Shown: positions 52,137 to 60,689 of the stretch, piece after piece
How positions within the stretch are numbered: the first letter of the stretch is position 1
Layout: every line of letters begins with the position of its first letter
From: Streptomyces chattanoogensis
GTDB taxonomy: Bacteria; Actinomycetota; Actinomycetes; Streptomycetales; Streptomycetaceae
Direction: 5' to 3'
DNA: 64,000 nucleotides
Assembly: GCF_001294335.1 (NCBI RefSeq)
Contig: NZ_LGKG01000152.1
Span: 124,001-188,000 of the forward strand
Notes under the pieces: generated by a model
What the model saw: only the letters and a program-made list of their open reading frames with translations
The model's database searches: none
What the model was told of the DNA's origin: nothing
Made by a program: the position numbers and the translations under genes

Positions 52137-53404
52137 CGGTCCTTTCGGTCATGGCCCGGAAGCAGCGCGGCGGCCGCCGCGAGCGCCACGGCCAAGGCGG
52201 CGACGGCGACGATCAGCGCGGGCCGGGCGCCCCACACCGTCCAGGCGGCGCCGAACCCGGCAGCCGCCAGCAGCCGGCACAGCGCCTGGCCCGTCTGGAG
52301 CAGCGCCATCCCGCTCGCCCGGCCCGCCGCCGGCAGCACCGGCCCGGCGAGCGCCATCAGGACCCCGTCCGTGGCCGCGTAGAACACGCCGAGCGACAGC
52401 AGCACACCCACCAGCAGCACCGGCCCCGAGTCCGTGACCGCCAGCAGGACATAGCCCCCGAGCAGCGCCGCATGCCCGAACAGAAAGGGAACCCGGCGCC
52501 CGATACGGTCCCCGAGCCGCCCGGCAGGCACCGCGAGCAGCAGATAGACCGCCGCGGCGCCCAGCGGCAGCAGCGGGAACCAGCTGACCGCGAACTCCAG
52601 CCGCCGCTGCAGCAGCAGGTACAGGAACGCATCGCCGATGGTCGCCGCCCCCAGGAGCGCCGCGGCCGCGAAGATCCGCCGGAAGGCGGGGGCGCGGAAC
52701 GGGGCGAGGAGCCGTACGCGCGGCTGCCGGGCGGCCGGTGCCCGCGGCCGGACCGCGGCCCCCGCGTCCCGCCCCGGTGCCCCCGCGTCCCGCCCCGGCA
52801 CGAAGGCCACCAGCAGGAGTACGCCCACCACGCCCACGCAGAAGCTGACGACGAAGACCGCGTCATACGCATCCGCGGTGGCCCACAGCAAGGCGAACGC
52901 GGCCAGCGGTCCCAGCAGTGCGCCGGTGGTGTCCATCGCGCGGTGTACGCCGAAGGCCCGGCCGAGCGCGTCCGGCGGGGCGCTGAGCGAGATCAGCGCA
53001 TCGCGGGGCGCGGTCCGTACCCCCTTGCCGATCCGGTCCGCGGCGAGCGACGCGCCGATGCCGGCCGTGCTGCCGCCCGCGAGCAGCAGCCCGAGCCGGG
53101 ACAGCGCGGAGAGCGCATAGCCCGCCCCGGCGACCAGCTTGTGCCGCCCGCCGCGGTCCGCCGCATGCCCGCCCAGCAGCCGTACCAGCGCTGTAACGCC
53201 GTTATAGAGTCCGTCGAGAAACCCGAACTGGAGGGGGGAGAGCCCCAGTTGGAGGACGAAGTAGAGCGGCAGCACGGCGGTGACCATCTCGGAGGAGATG
53301 TCCGTGACCAGGCTGACCGCGCCGAGGGCCAGTACCGTCCCCCCGACGCGGCCGCGCGTCACCTTCGTCGCCGTCGCGGCCGCATCCGTGGTCGCGAGAT
53401 ACAT
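52133..53404 (-). CDS. MFS transporter
   Basis: 423 residues with 12 predicted helices. MFS loop 2-3 motif GGHAADRGGRHKLV and the equivalent second-half GRLGDRIGRRVPF are present. The central loop (~200-225) is Ala/Pro/Gly/Arg-rich. The N-terminal ~18 residues are cytoplasmic. Coupled to the TolB-like gene. Drug or metabolite export is the usual role; no substrate can be assigned. Confidence 0.9.
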   Translation of the reverse strand: MYLATTDAAATATKVTRGRVGGTVLALGAVSLVTDISSEMVTAVLPLYFVLQLGLSPLQFGFLDGLYNGVTALVRLLGGHAADRGGRHKLVAGAGYALSALSRLGLLLAGGSTAGIGASLAADRIGKGVRTAPRDALISLSAPPDALGRAFGVHRAMDTTGALLGPLAAFALLWATADAYDAVFVVSFCVGVVGVLLLVAFVPGRDAGAPGRDAGAAVRPRAPAARQPRVRLLAPFRAPAFRRIFAAAALLGAATIGDAFLYLLLQRRLEFAVSWFPLLPLGAAAVYLLLAVPAGRLGDRIGRRVPFLFGHAALLGGYVLLAVTDSGPVLLVGVLLSLGVFYAATDGVLMALAGPVLPAAGRASGMALLQTGQALCRLLAAAGFGAAWTVWGARPALIVAVAALAVALAAAAALLPGHDRKDR

Positions 53405-53448
53405 CGGTCAGACCGCCGCCCGTGGGTCCCGTGGTCCGTGCTGCGTGC

Positions 53449-54444
53449 TCAGTGGCACTGGTAGCTCGGGCTGCTGTCCTTGGTGGTCCCGTCCGTACCC
53501 ACCAGCTCCCACGAGAAGCCGTCGTCCGTGAAGTTCAGCTTCACCACACCGAAGGTGTCGGTCAGCCGCTTCTCGCTGTTCGGCTGCACCTCTTCGATCT
53601 TGTACGGGTTGGCCCCGCCCATCCCGCCGAGCAGCTCGACGATCCCGTTTCTGTCGGCCTTGCCGTCCGGGTCCTGCGGCGCAAAGCGCTCGTAGTGGTG
53701 GTCGTGTCCGTTGAGGACCAGCTCGGCCTTGGCGTCGTGGAGCAGCTTCCAGACCGGGCGGCTGACCGGGTCGTTGCCGTGCTCACCGGAGGAGAAGAGC
53801 GGGTGGTGCCAGTAGGCGGCCACGCACTTCTTGGAGTTGGCGGCGAGGTCGGACTTGAGCCAGTCGGTCTGCGCGGAGTCCAGGCTGTTGGAGTCCAGCG
53901 CGATGAAGTGCCAGTTGCCCTGGTCGAAGCTGTAGTAGCTCTTGCCCTTGGGGAAGGCGATGTCCCCGAAGTAGGCCTTGTAGCCCGCCAGTTCACCGTC
54001 CGGGTCGTATGTCTCGTGATTCCCGGCGGCCGGATGCGTCTTGTCCTTGAACGCGCCCCAGCTCGTGTCGTAGTACTTCTGGAAGTCCTTCAACCGCGCG
54101 TCGTCGTACTGGTTGTCGCCCATGGTCAGCACGAACGCCGGGTTGATCTTCTTCACCAGCGCCGCGGTCCTGGGGTGCTCGCACCCGCTGTCGTCGGCGG
54201 TGCACCGCTCGGCGATGTCACCCGCCGCGACGACCGTGAACCCGCCGGCCTGCGCGTGTGCCGCCCGCTCCGGCGCGGCGTCCGCGCGCCCGCCGGGCGA
54301 CCACAGCACCACCCCGCCGACGAGCGCGAGCGCCGCGCCCGCGGCCGGCAGACCCCAGCGGGGGCCGGTGTGCCGCGGGCGCTTGCTCGGCCGGGTGCTC
54401 GACTGTGACCTGGGGTGCTTCTCGGCGCGCGGGGTCGACGTCAT
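53449..54444 (-). CDS. Secreted metallophosphoesterase (calcineurin-like)
   Basis: 331 residues; ATG at 54444 after AGGAGA, preferred to an upstream in-frame ATG at 54513. A basic N-terminus and a hydrophobic signal (~35-55, cleavage near ADA-A) direct export. Five metallophosphatase blocks: AAGDIAERC, LTMGDNQYDD, AAGNHETY, YWHHPLFSSG and NGHDHHYERFAP. Likely hydrolyses phosphomonoesters or diesters outside the cell for phosphate scavenging. Promoter and an AT-rich quasi-palindrome lie upstream. Confidence 0.92.
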   Translation of the reverse strand: MTSTPRAEKHPRSQSSTRPSKRPRHTGPRWGLPAAGAALALVGGVVLWSPGGRADAAPERAAHAQAGGFTVVAAGDIAERCTADDSGCEHPRTAALVKKINPAFVLTMGDNQYDDARLKDFQKYYDTSWGAFKDKTHPAAGNHETYDPDGELAGYKAYFGDIAFPKGKSYYSFDQGNWHFIALDSNSLDSAQTDWLKSDLAANSKKCVAAYWHHPLFSSGEHGNDPVSRPVWKLLHDAKAELVLNGHDHHYERFAPQDPDGKADRNGIVELLGGMGGANPYKIEEVQPNSEKRLTDTFGVVKLNFTDDGFSWELVGTDGTTKDSSPSYQCH

Positions 54445-54484
54445 ATCCGTCTCCTGGGTCGGCGTGGGGGAGCCGTCCCGAGGA

Positions 54485-54513
54485 ATGGTGGCGGGCGGCC
54501 ATGTACGCGTCAA
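54485..54513 (-). promoter_or_regulatory. Promoter of the metallophosphoesterase gene
   Basis: Minus strand TTGACG (54513-54508), 17-bp spacer, CACCAT (54490-54485). Upstream of it the quasi-palindrome GTTAAGTTTCCTAAC (54546-54532) is notably AT-rich for this genome and is a candidate activator site. Confidence 0.5.
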
Positions 54514-54580
54514 GAAGCCGGAGGGTTAATTGTTAGGAAACTTAACTACCCCGCTCGGGGTTCCTGCAGCTCGCCGCAGG

Positions 54581-54910
54581 TCAGCCCAACTCGACCTCGT
54601 AGAAGCAGAGATGGTCCTTGATCTGCGCAACCTCGGGGTGCGGCTCAGGGTAGGCCCACGCGAAATCCTCCGGGCCACCGGGGAGTGACCAGTAGGAGGC
54701 GGTTCCCTTGAACGGGCAGACGGTGTGGGTGGCGGAGGGGGTGAGGAGGTCGGTACGGACGTCCTCGGGCGGGAGGTAGTAGCGGACGGGGTAGCCGGTC
54801 TCGGCGAGGAGGAGGGGGCGGTGGGTGTCGGCCAGGAGCCGGCCGTTGTGCGTGACGCGGATGTGGTCGGTGCCTTGGGTGATCTCGATGCGGTGGCCTT
54901 GCTGGGTCAT
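54581..54910 (-). CDS. DUF427 protein, last gene of the carnitine operon
   Basis: 109 residues, ATG after GGAGAGG, overlapping the thioesterase stop by ATGA. DUF427 pattern: IRVTHNGRLLADTHRPLLLAE, then RYYLPPEDV, CPFKGTASYWS and FAWAYPEP. The domain (a small beta-barrel with conserved Tyr/Trp) is widespread and of unknown chemistry. Its coupling to carnitine genes is probably incidental or accessory. Confidence 0.88.
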   Translation of the reverse strand: MTQQGHRIEITQGTDHIRVTHNGRLLADTHRPLLLAETGYPVRYYLPPEDVRTDLLTPSATHTVCPFKGTASYWSLPGGPEDFAWAYPEPHPEVAQIKDHLCFYEVELG

Positions 54911-55476
54911 GACTGTGCCTCTCCGTGGTGAATTCCGGGTGGTGAATTCCGGCGGTCTGCCTTCAAGGTTGCACCGCCTTGGACCTCGCGGACACCGCGC
55001 CCCGCCCACTCCGGCGCCGGACCGGCCAGACGGGTCAGCCGTTCTCGCGTCGCCTCCGGCAGCGCCGCCGCACGCCCCGCCCCCTGATCGACATGCAAGG
55101 CGAACAGCTCCTCCGTCGCCACCGCATCGCCGGCCGGTTCGCCGGATGCCGGATCGCAGACGTACATCTCGTGCAGGAAGCGGATCTTCTTCGCGTCCAC
55201 CCCCAGCACCACCGTCCGGACGGCGAGTTGGCTGTGGCGTGCGACCGCGCGTCGATAGCGGACGTGTGCCTCGACCGTGTAGAGGGAACGGCCGGACCGG
55301 TCCCGGTACCCGGCGTCCAGGCCCACCGCATCCATCAGCGCATCCGTCGCGAAGCCGAAGACCAGGACGTAATAGGCCTCGCTGAGGTGGCCGTTGTAGT
55401 CGATCCAGTCGTCCCGGACGGTCTGCCGGAAGAGGGGGAGCCGTTCCGGAGCGGAGCCCGCAGCGGGGTCCGTCAT
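54907..55476 (-). CDS. cdhB: 4HBT thioesterase, probable betainyl-CoA thioesterase
   Basis: 189 residues. Hotdog thioesterase: VRDDWIDYNGHLSEAYYVLVFG (catalytic Asp/Asn-Gly-His) and YTVEAHVRYRRAVARHSQL. In carnitine catabolism this enzyme releases glycine betaine from betainyl-CoA. Some carnitine dehydrogenases in other bacteria carry this domain fused at the C-terminus; here the two genes overlap by ATGA in the same order, which strongly supports the role. Confidence 0.85.
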   Translation of the reverse strand: MTDPAAGSAPERLPLFRQTVRDDWIDYNGHLSEAYYVLVFGFATDALMDAVGLDAGYRDRSGRSLYTVEAHVRYRRAVARHSQLAVRTVVLGVDAKKIRFLHEMYVCDPASGEPAGDAVATEELFALHVDQGAGRAAALPEATRERLTRLAGPAPEWAGRGVREVQGGATLKADRRNSPPGIHHGEAQS

Positions 55477-56453
55477 CGCTGGGTGTCCCCCAGCCGGCCC
55501 GTCGCCCGCAGCACATCGATCACGCCCTGGTCGCGTGCGGCGACCAGATCCGCGTACGTGCGGTCGCCGGCGGTGCGCTCGCAGCCGTCGACCATGGCGT
55601 CCCGCAGCGTACGGTCCAGCTCCGGCGCCTCCAGGCGGGTCCACGGGGACTTCAGGGACGGGCCGAAGTGGTCGAGCATATGGGCCATACCGCCCTCACC
55701 CCCGGCCAGCGCGAAGGTCAGACAGGGGCCCATGAAGGCCCAGCGCAGCCCCGGTCCCTCGGTTATCGAGGCGTCGATGTCCTCGACGGAGGCCTCACCG
55801 TTGGCGACCATGTGCAGCGCCTCGCGCCAGAGCGCCTCCTGGAGGCGGTTGGCGAGGAAGCCGGGGAGTTCGCGGTCCATGGTGATGACGGACTTGCCGG
55901 CGACGTCGTAGAAACGGGCGGCCCAGGCCACCGCGTCCGCATCGGTCCGTTCGCCGCCGACGACCTCGACGAGGGGGATGAGGTACGGGGGGTTGAAGGG
56001 GTGGCCCACGACGAGGCGGCCGGCGCCGGCCGCCGACCCGGCCGCCTCGGTCTGCATATCCGTCATCGGGTATCCGGAGGTGGAGGAGGCGATGACCACA
56101 CCCGGGCGGACCGTCGCGGCCAGTTCGGCCAGCAGGGAGCGTTTCAACTCCAGCTTCTCCGGGGCGCTTTCCTGGACGAAGTCGGCGTCGGCGACGGCCT
56201 CGGCGAGGGTGGGGGCGACCGTCAGACGGGCCCGGGAGGCGCCCTCGGCCAGGCCGATCTGTTCCAGCGCGGGCCAGGCGGCGGCGACCAGGCGGCGGAG
56301 GCGGGCCTCCGCGTCCGGAGCCGGGTCCCAGGCGGTCACGTCGTAGCCGCGGGCGAGGAAGTGGGCCGCCCAGCCGCCGCCGATGACTCCGGCGCCGATA
56401 CAGGCGATCCGGCGGACGGCCTCAGGGGCCGTGGGTGACTGTGTGGTGGGCAT
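55473..56453 (-). CDS. cdhA: L-carnitine 3-dehydrogenase (3-hydroxyacyl-CoA dehydrogenase family)
   Basis: 326 residues, ATG after GGAG. N-terminal NAD fold with GAGVIGGGWAAHFLARG (~20-36), catalytic-region SSTSGYPMTDMQ and VVGHPFNPPYLIPLVEVVGG, then the helical C-terminal domain. Length (~320) and the S-T-S-G/H-P-F-N motifs match CdhA, which oxidises L-carnitine to 3-dehydrocarnitine. Sits between cdhC and cdhB as in Pseudomonas cdhCAB. A generic hydroxyacyl-CoA dehydrogenase is the alternative, but the neighbours argue against it. Confidence 0.85.
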   Translation of the reverse strand: MPTTQSPTAPEAVRRIACIGAGVIGGGWAAHFLARGYDVTAWDPAPDAEARLRRLVAAAWPALEQIGLAEGASRARLTVAPTLAEAVADADFVQESAPEKLELKRSLLAELAATVRPGVVIASSTSGYPMTDMQTEAAGSAAGAGRLVVGHPFNPPYLIPLVEVVGGERTDADAVAWAARFYDVAGKSVITMDRELPGFLANRLQEALWREALHMVANGEASVEDIDASITEGPGLRWAFMGPCLTFALAGGEGGMAHMLDHFGPSLKSPWTRLEAPELDRTLRDAMVDGCERTAGDRTYADLVAARDQGVIDVLRATGRLGDTQR

Positions 56454-56512
56454 GCGGGTGCTCCCGGGGTCGGGGGAAGGGGGCGCCTGCCTGCGGGCAG
56501 GTCGGCGTGCGG

Positions 56513-57400
56513 TCAGACGCGCGGCTTCAGTCCCAGCCTGGCCCGTGCCCGGTCCGGTGTGGCGACCGTCGCGCCCAGCAACTCCGTGATCCGGACGGCC
56601 CGTTCGACCAGCTGGGCGTTGGTGGCCTTGACGCCGCGGCTGAGATAGAGGTTGTCCTCCAGGCCGACCCGGACGTTCCCGCCGAGCAGGATGGACTGGG
56701 CGACCCACGGCATCTGCATCCGGCCCAGCGCGAAGCTGGCCCACTGGGCGCCTTCGGGCAGCATGTTCACCATCGACTGGAGGACTCCGGGGTCGGCCGG
56801 GGCGCCCCACGGGATGCCCATGCACAGCTGGAACACGGTCGGGTCGTCCAGCAGTCCCTCGGCCAGCAGCTGCTTGGCGAACCACAGCTGGCCGGTGTCG
56901 AAGATCTCCAACTCCGGCCGTACGCCCAGCTCCTGGATGCGCCTGGCACCCGCGCGCAGCATGTCGGGGGTGGAGACGTAGAGGCTGGAGCCGTCGCCGA
57001 AGTTGAGCGAGCCGCAGTCCAGGGTGCAGATGTCGGGGAGGAGTTCCTCGACGTGGGGGAGCCGCTCCAGGCCGCCGACCAGGTCGGTGCCGGGCAGGTG
57101 GGTGAGCGGCGCGTCCGGGTCGATGACCAGGTCGCCGCCCATGCCCGCGGTGAGGTTGATGACGACGTCGGTGCCGGTCTGCCGGATGCGGTCGACCACC
57201 TCGGCGTACAGGCGCGGATCGCGCGAGGGGGCGCCGGTCCCGGGGTCGCGTACGTGGATGTGCACCACCGCGGCGCCCGCGTCCGCGGCCTCGACGGCCG
57301 ACCTGGCGATCTGCCCGGGTGTGACGGGCACGTGCGGGGAGCGGCGGACGGTGTCACCGGCGCCGGTCAGCGCGCAGGTGACGATGACCTCGTGGTTCAC
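56513..57400 (-). CDS. cdhC: Dehydrocarnitine cleavage enzyme (BKACE, DUF849)
   Basis: 295 residues, GTG start after GAAGGGA. BKACE family: [14 protein letters not shown] at the N-terminus, [15 protein letters not shown] (metal His pair), [11 protein letters not shown], and [19 protein letters not shown] at the C-terminus. The CALTGAGDT start is typical of the dehydrocarnitine-specific branch, which splits 3-dehydrocarnitine with acetyl-CoA to betainyl-CoA and acetoacetate. First enzyme gene of the operon. Confidence 0.88.
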   Translation of the reverse strand: MNHEVIVTCALTGAGDTVRRSPHVPVTPGQIARSAVEAADAGAAVVHIHVRDPGTGAPSRDPRLYAEVVDRIRQTGTDVVINLTAGMGGDLVIDPDAPLTHLPGTDLVGGLERLPHVEELLPDICTLDCGSLNFGDGSSLYVSTPDMLRAGARRIQELGVRPELEIFDTGQLWFAKQLLAEGLLDDPTVFQLCMGIPWGAPADPGVLQSMVNMLPEGAQWASFALGRMQMPWVAQSILLGGNVRVGLEDNLYLSRGVKATNAQLVERAVRITELLGATVATPDRARARLGLKPRV

Positions 57401-57482
57401 GGGGCGGGTTCCCTTCGGCGGTGGCGGGACGGGCCTCGGTGGCGGGACGCGCGTGCGGTGATACGGGCGGACGGCCCGGCGG

Positions 57483-58358
57483 TCACCGGCCTCGGCGCGG
57501 CGCGAGCTCGCTCTCCACGAAGGCGAGGAGCGCGGCGTGCATGGTGTCGGGGGAGGTGCTGTCCGGCGCGGTGGCCAGCACCTGGGTCGCCAGACCGTCG
57601 ATCAGGGCGGTCAGGCGCAGCGCGGTGGAGTCGGGGTCGACGCTGCGGAAGACCCCCTGGCCGATGCCCCGGCGCAGGACGTCGGCCACCGTGGTGCGCC
57701 ATTGCCGGTAGTAGTGCTCGTGCAGCCGGCCGACGGCGGTGGAGCGGGCGGCCTGGGCCCACAGGTCGAGCCAGACCAGCCACTGCCGGCGCTGCTGCTC
57801 GGTGCGCGGGGTCTGCAGCGCGATCAGATGCTCCAGCTCCGCGCGGGCGTCGGCGGCCTCGGCCAGGCCCGCGGCACGGCGTTCGGTGTCCTCGTCCATG
57901 CACCACCGCACGGCCGCCTCGAGCAGTTCGTCGCGGCCGGGGAAGTGGTAGTGCACGGCGGCCGTGCTGGTACCGCAGGCGGCCGCGATATCGGCGACCC
58001 GGACGCCGTGGAAGCCGTGCTCGGCGATCAGCCGTACGGTCTCCCGCACGATCTGCAGCGGCCGGCCGCCCTCCGGGACCGGCACCGGCGCGCGGCCGGG
58101 CGGCGCCGGGCGCTCCGGGGCGCCCAGCAGCCAGCCGGTCTCCACCCCGCCGATAGCGGCGATCCGCACGATCTCGGCGAGCGTGAAGCGCCGGGTGCCG
58201 CCCAGTGACCTGGAGAGTTTCGAGGGGTCCAGCACCATCCGGCGGGCGAACTCGCGGTGGCTGCAGCCGAGCCGGCCGATCACCTGACGGACACGGTCCG
58301 TGACGTCTCCGTCGTCGTCCGCGACCCGGGCTCCGGGGTCTCCGGCGTCTTCGTCCAT
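57483..58358 (-). CDS. Double-HTH regulator: XRE fused to TetR
   Basis: 291 residues, ATG at 58358 without a ribosome site (possibly leaderless). Residues ~18-80 form an XRE-type HTH ([45 protein letters not shown]). Residues ~100-150 form a TetR HTH ([37 protein letters not shown]), followed by a TetR ligand domain (~160-285). The linker is Pro-rich. Immediately upstream of cdhC on the same strand, so it is the likely carnitine-responsive regulator. Pseudomonas uses an AraC-type activator (CdhR) instead. Confidence 0.88.
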   Translation of the reverse strand: MDEDAGDPGARVADDDGDVTDRVRQVIGRLGCSHREFARRMVLDPSKLSRSLGGTRRFTLAEIVRIAAIGGVETGWLLGAPERPAPPGRAPVPVPEGGRPLQIVRETVRLIAEHGFHGVRVADIAAACGTSTAAVHYHFPGRDELLEAAVRWCMDEDTERRAAGLAEAADARAELEHLIALQTPRTEQQRRQWLVWLDLWAQAARSTAVGRLHEHYYRQWRTTVADVLRRGIGQGVFRSVDPDSTALRLTALIDGLATQVLATAPDSTSPDTMHAALLAFVESELAPRRGR

Positions 58359-58371
58359 GGCCCGGGACCGT

Positions 58372-58389
58372 AACAGTGTGTTGAGAACA
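58372..58389. promoter_or_regulatory. Overlapping TGTT/AACA inverted repeats, candidate operator
   Basis: AACA-GTG-TGTT (58372-58382) overlaps TGTT-GAG-AACA (58379-58389), a three-half-site array between the divergent regulator and phosphatase genes, 14 bp upstream of the regulator ATG. Confidence 0.4.
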
Positions 58390-58490
58390 TCGCAACGCTC
58401 GGAGTAGGGAAGACAAGGGTCTCGGCTGGCTGTCTGGAGGGTGTTGCGGAATTTCTGATGCGGGAGTCAGGCATGGGGGCAGGGTGACCG

Positions 58491-60605
58491 ATGAATCCCC
58501 TGGGGCAGCCGAAAACCGAAGGAATGTGGCAAAGTGACGACATGGCTGACCGGGGAGCGAAGCGCCCCACCGTGTCGGTGCCGGACGACTGGCCCGCCCA
58601 CCCGGACCTGACCCTGGCTCTCAACGGCATGGGCGGCTTCGACTGGGACCTCGACAGCGGGCTGATGCACATGGATCCGCCCGCCCTTGAGGTGTTCGAC
58701 CTGCGGCCGGCGGAGTACGACGACCGACCGGAAACCCTCACCTGCCGGGTACCGGCCCATGAGGCGGCCCGCCTGGACGCCCTGGTGGCCCGCGCCCTCA
58801 AGGACGGCAGCGACTCCTACGGCGCCTACTTCCGGGTCCGGCTGCGGGACGGCGAGCTGCGCTGGACGCACGCCCAGGGCAGCATCCGCCGCGACCCCAC
58901 CGGCCGGCCCCGCCGGATCATCGGCGTGGTCCGCGACGCCAGCCACGAACACTCCCACGCGGCGGAGCGGCTCGCGGTCGACGAGGAGCGGCGGCGGCAC
59001 ACCAGCGTCGTCGAGCGGGTCACCGCGGCCCTGGCGCACGCCCGGACGGTGGGCGAGGTCATCGCCGCACTCGCCGACGAGCAGGGACTGGACCGGCTGG
59101 GCGCGGAGAACGTCATCCTCGGGCTGGTCGAGGCGGGCCGGATCCGGCTGGTCTCGGAAGGCAAGGCGGGCAGCTTTGTACCGGATCTCGAGTACACCCG
59201 GGTCGGGGACGAATTCCCGATGAGCGAGGTGGCGCGCACGCTCACCCCCCGCTATGTCCGCAGCCGCAACGAATTCCGGTACGGCTACCCGCGGCTGTGG
59301 CATGCCATCGAGCCGCTGAACGTACACTCCGCCGCGTATCTGCCGCTGATCGCACAGGGCCGCCTCATCGGTGTCATCGGGCTGTTCTTCGAGCGGGAGA
59401 GCGACTTCCGCGACCAGGAGCGCAATGTGCTGCTCGCGCTCGGCAGCAGCATCGCCCAGAGCCTGGCCCGCGCGATGCTCTACGATCAGGAGCACGACAT
59501 CGCCGCCGGCCTCCAGCAGGCCATGCTGCCGCGCCGGATCCCCGGCGTCCCCGGCGCCCAGGTGGCGGTCCGCTACCGCTCCGCCGCGATGGGCCGGGAC
59601 ATCGGCGGCGACTGGTACGACGTGATCCCGCTGCCCGACGGCCGCGTCGCGGCCGTCATCGGCGACGTCCAGGGGCACGACACCCACGCCGCCGCCCTCA
59701 TGGGCCAGCTGCGGATCGTGCTGCGCGCCTACGCCGCCGAAGGGCACGCGCCCGCCACCGTCATGGCCCGCGCCTCCGCGTTCCTCAACGAGCTCGACAC
59801 CGACCGCTTCGCCACCTGTACGTACGTCGATGCGGACCTGAGCACGGGAGCCGCCCGGATCGTGCGGGCCGGACACATCGATCCGCTGCTGCGGCACGCC
59901 GAGGGGATCTGCCGCCGGCTGCCGGTCGCGGGCGGCCTGCCGCTCGGCATCGCCTCCGAGTTCATACGGCTCGACTACCCCGTCACCACCGTCCATCTCG
60001 CCCCCGGCGACACCCTCGTGCTGTGCACCGACGGCCTCGTCGAACAGCCCGGCATCGACCTCGACGACGGTATGCGGGATCTCGCCCGGGAGATCCGGGA
60101 CGGCCCGCAGGACGTCCAGCAGCTGGCCGAGCGGCTCTGCGCACCGGTCGACGAGGGGAGCGGCGAGGACGATATGGCGCTGCTGCTGCTGCGCCGCCTC
60201 GGCGCTCCCGAACACGACACCGTCGGACGGTTCCGGCAGCACATCCCGCCCGCCGACGCCGAAGCGCTGTCCGCCGCCCGGCACATGATCCGCGCCGCCG
60301 TACGGGCCTGGGGCGCACGCGAACGCTCCGACGAGATCGAGCTGGTCGCCGACGAGCTGATCACCAACGCCCTGCTGCACACGGACGGCGAGGCGATCGT
60401 CAACATCCGTATGCCGCACAGCGCCATGCGCACGCTGCGCCTGGAGGTCGAGGACCACTCCAGCAGCCTGCCGCGCCGCCGCGAACCGGGCGAGGCCGGG
60501 GTCTCCGGACGCGGGCTGCTGCTGGTGGACCGGCTGGCGGATGTCTGGGGTGTGGAACCGCGCGGCACCGGAAAGTGCGTATGGTGCGAGTTCAACTGCC
60601 CCTGA
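58491..60605 (+). CDS. PAS-GAF-PP2C (SpoIIE/RsbU)-HATPase phosphatase
   Basis: 704 residues. Order: PAS fold (~40-150; FDWDLDSGLMHMDPPALEVF), GAF (~165-335), SpoIIE/PP2C phosphatase (~360-555) with metal Asp residues in GGDWYDV, GDVQGHD, CTDGLVE and GEDDMALLLLR, and a C-terminal RsbW-like HATPase (~570-700; ELVADELITNALLHT, GVSGRGLLLVDRLADVWG). Such proteins in Streptomyces dephosphorylate anti-anti-sigma factors and may also bind or phosphorylate them, so one chain can hold both opposing activities. Start ATG at 58491; ATGs at 58524 and 58542 are possible. Signal unknown. Confidence 0.92.
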   Translation: MNPLGQPKTEGMWQSDDMADRGAKRPTVSVPDDWPAHPDLTLALNGMGGFDWDLDSGLMHMDPPALEVFDLRPAEYDDRPETLTCRVPAHEAARLDALVARALKDGSDSYGAYFRVRLRDGELRWTHAQGSIRRDPTGRPRRIIGVVRDASHEHSHAAERLAVDEERRRHTSVVERVTAALAHARTVGEVIAALADEQGLDRLGAENVILGLVEAGRIRLVSEGKAGSFVPDLEYTRVGDEFPMSEVARTLTPRYVRSRNEFRYGYPRLWHAIEPLNVHSAAYLPLIAQGRLIGVIGLFFERESDFRDQERNVLLALGSSIAQSLARAMLYDQEHDIAAGLQQAMLPRRIPGVPGAQVAVRYRSAAMGRDIGGDWYDVIPLPDGRVAAVIGDVQGHDTHAAALMGQLRIVLRAYAAEGHAPATVMARASAFLNELDTDRFATCTYVDADLSTGAARIVRAGHIDPLLRHAEGICRRLPVAGGLPLGIASEFIRLDYPVTTVHLAPGDTLVLCTDGLVEQPGIDLDDGMRDLAREIRDGPQDVQQLAERLCAPVDEGSGEDDMALLLLRRLGAPEHDTVGRFRQHIPPADAEALSAARHMIRAAVRAWGARERSDEIELVADELITNALLHTDGEAIVNIRMPHSAMRTLRLEVEDHSSSLPRRREPGEAGVSGRGLLLVDRLADVWGVEPRGTGKCVWCEFNCP

Positions 60606-60689
60606 CCGGGAAGGCGCTGAGCCGCCCCGGCACCGGCGGTATCGGGCGCCGAGGCATCGGCACGGCCAAGTGAGGACGGTAGGACGGTT

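Noticed and set aside
54526..54546. PHO box upstream of the metallophosphoesterase
   Set aside because: The AT-rich repeat does not show the GTTCACC-type 11-bp direct repeats of PhoP sites, although a phosphate link would be natural.
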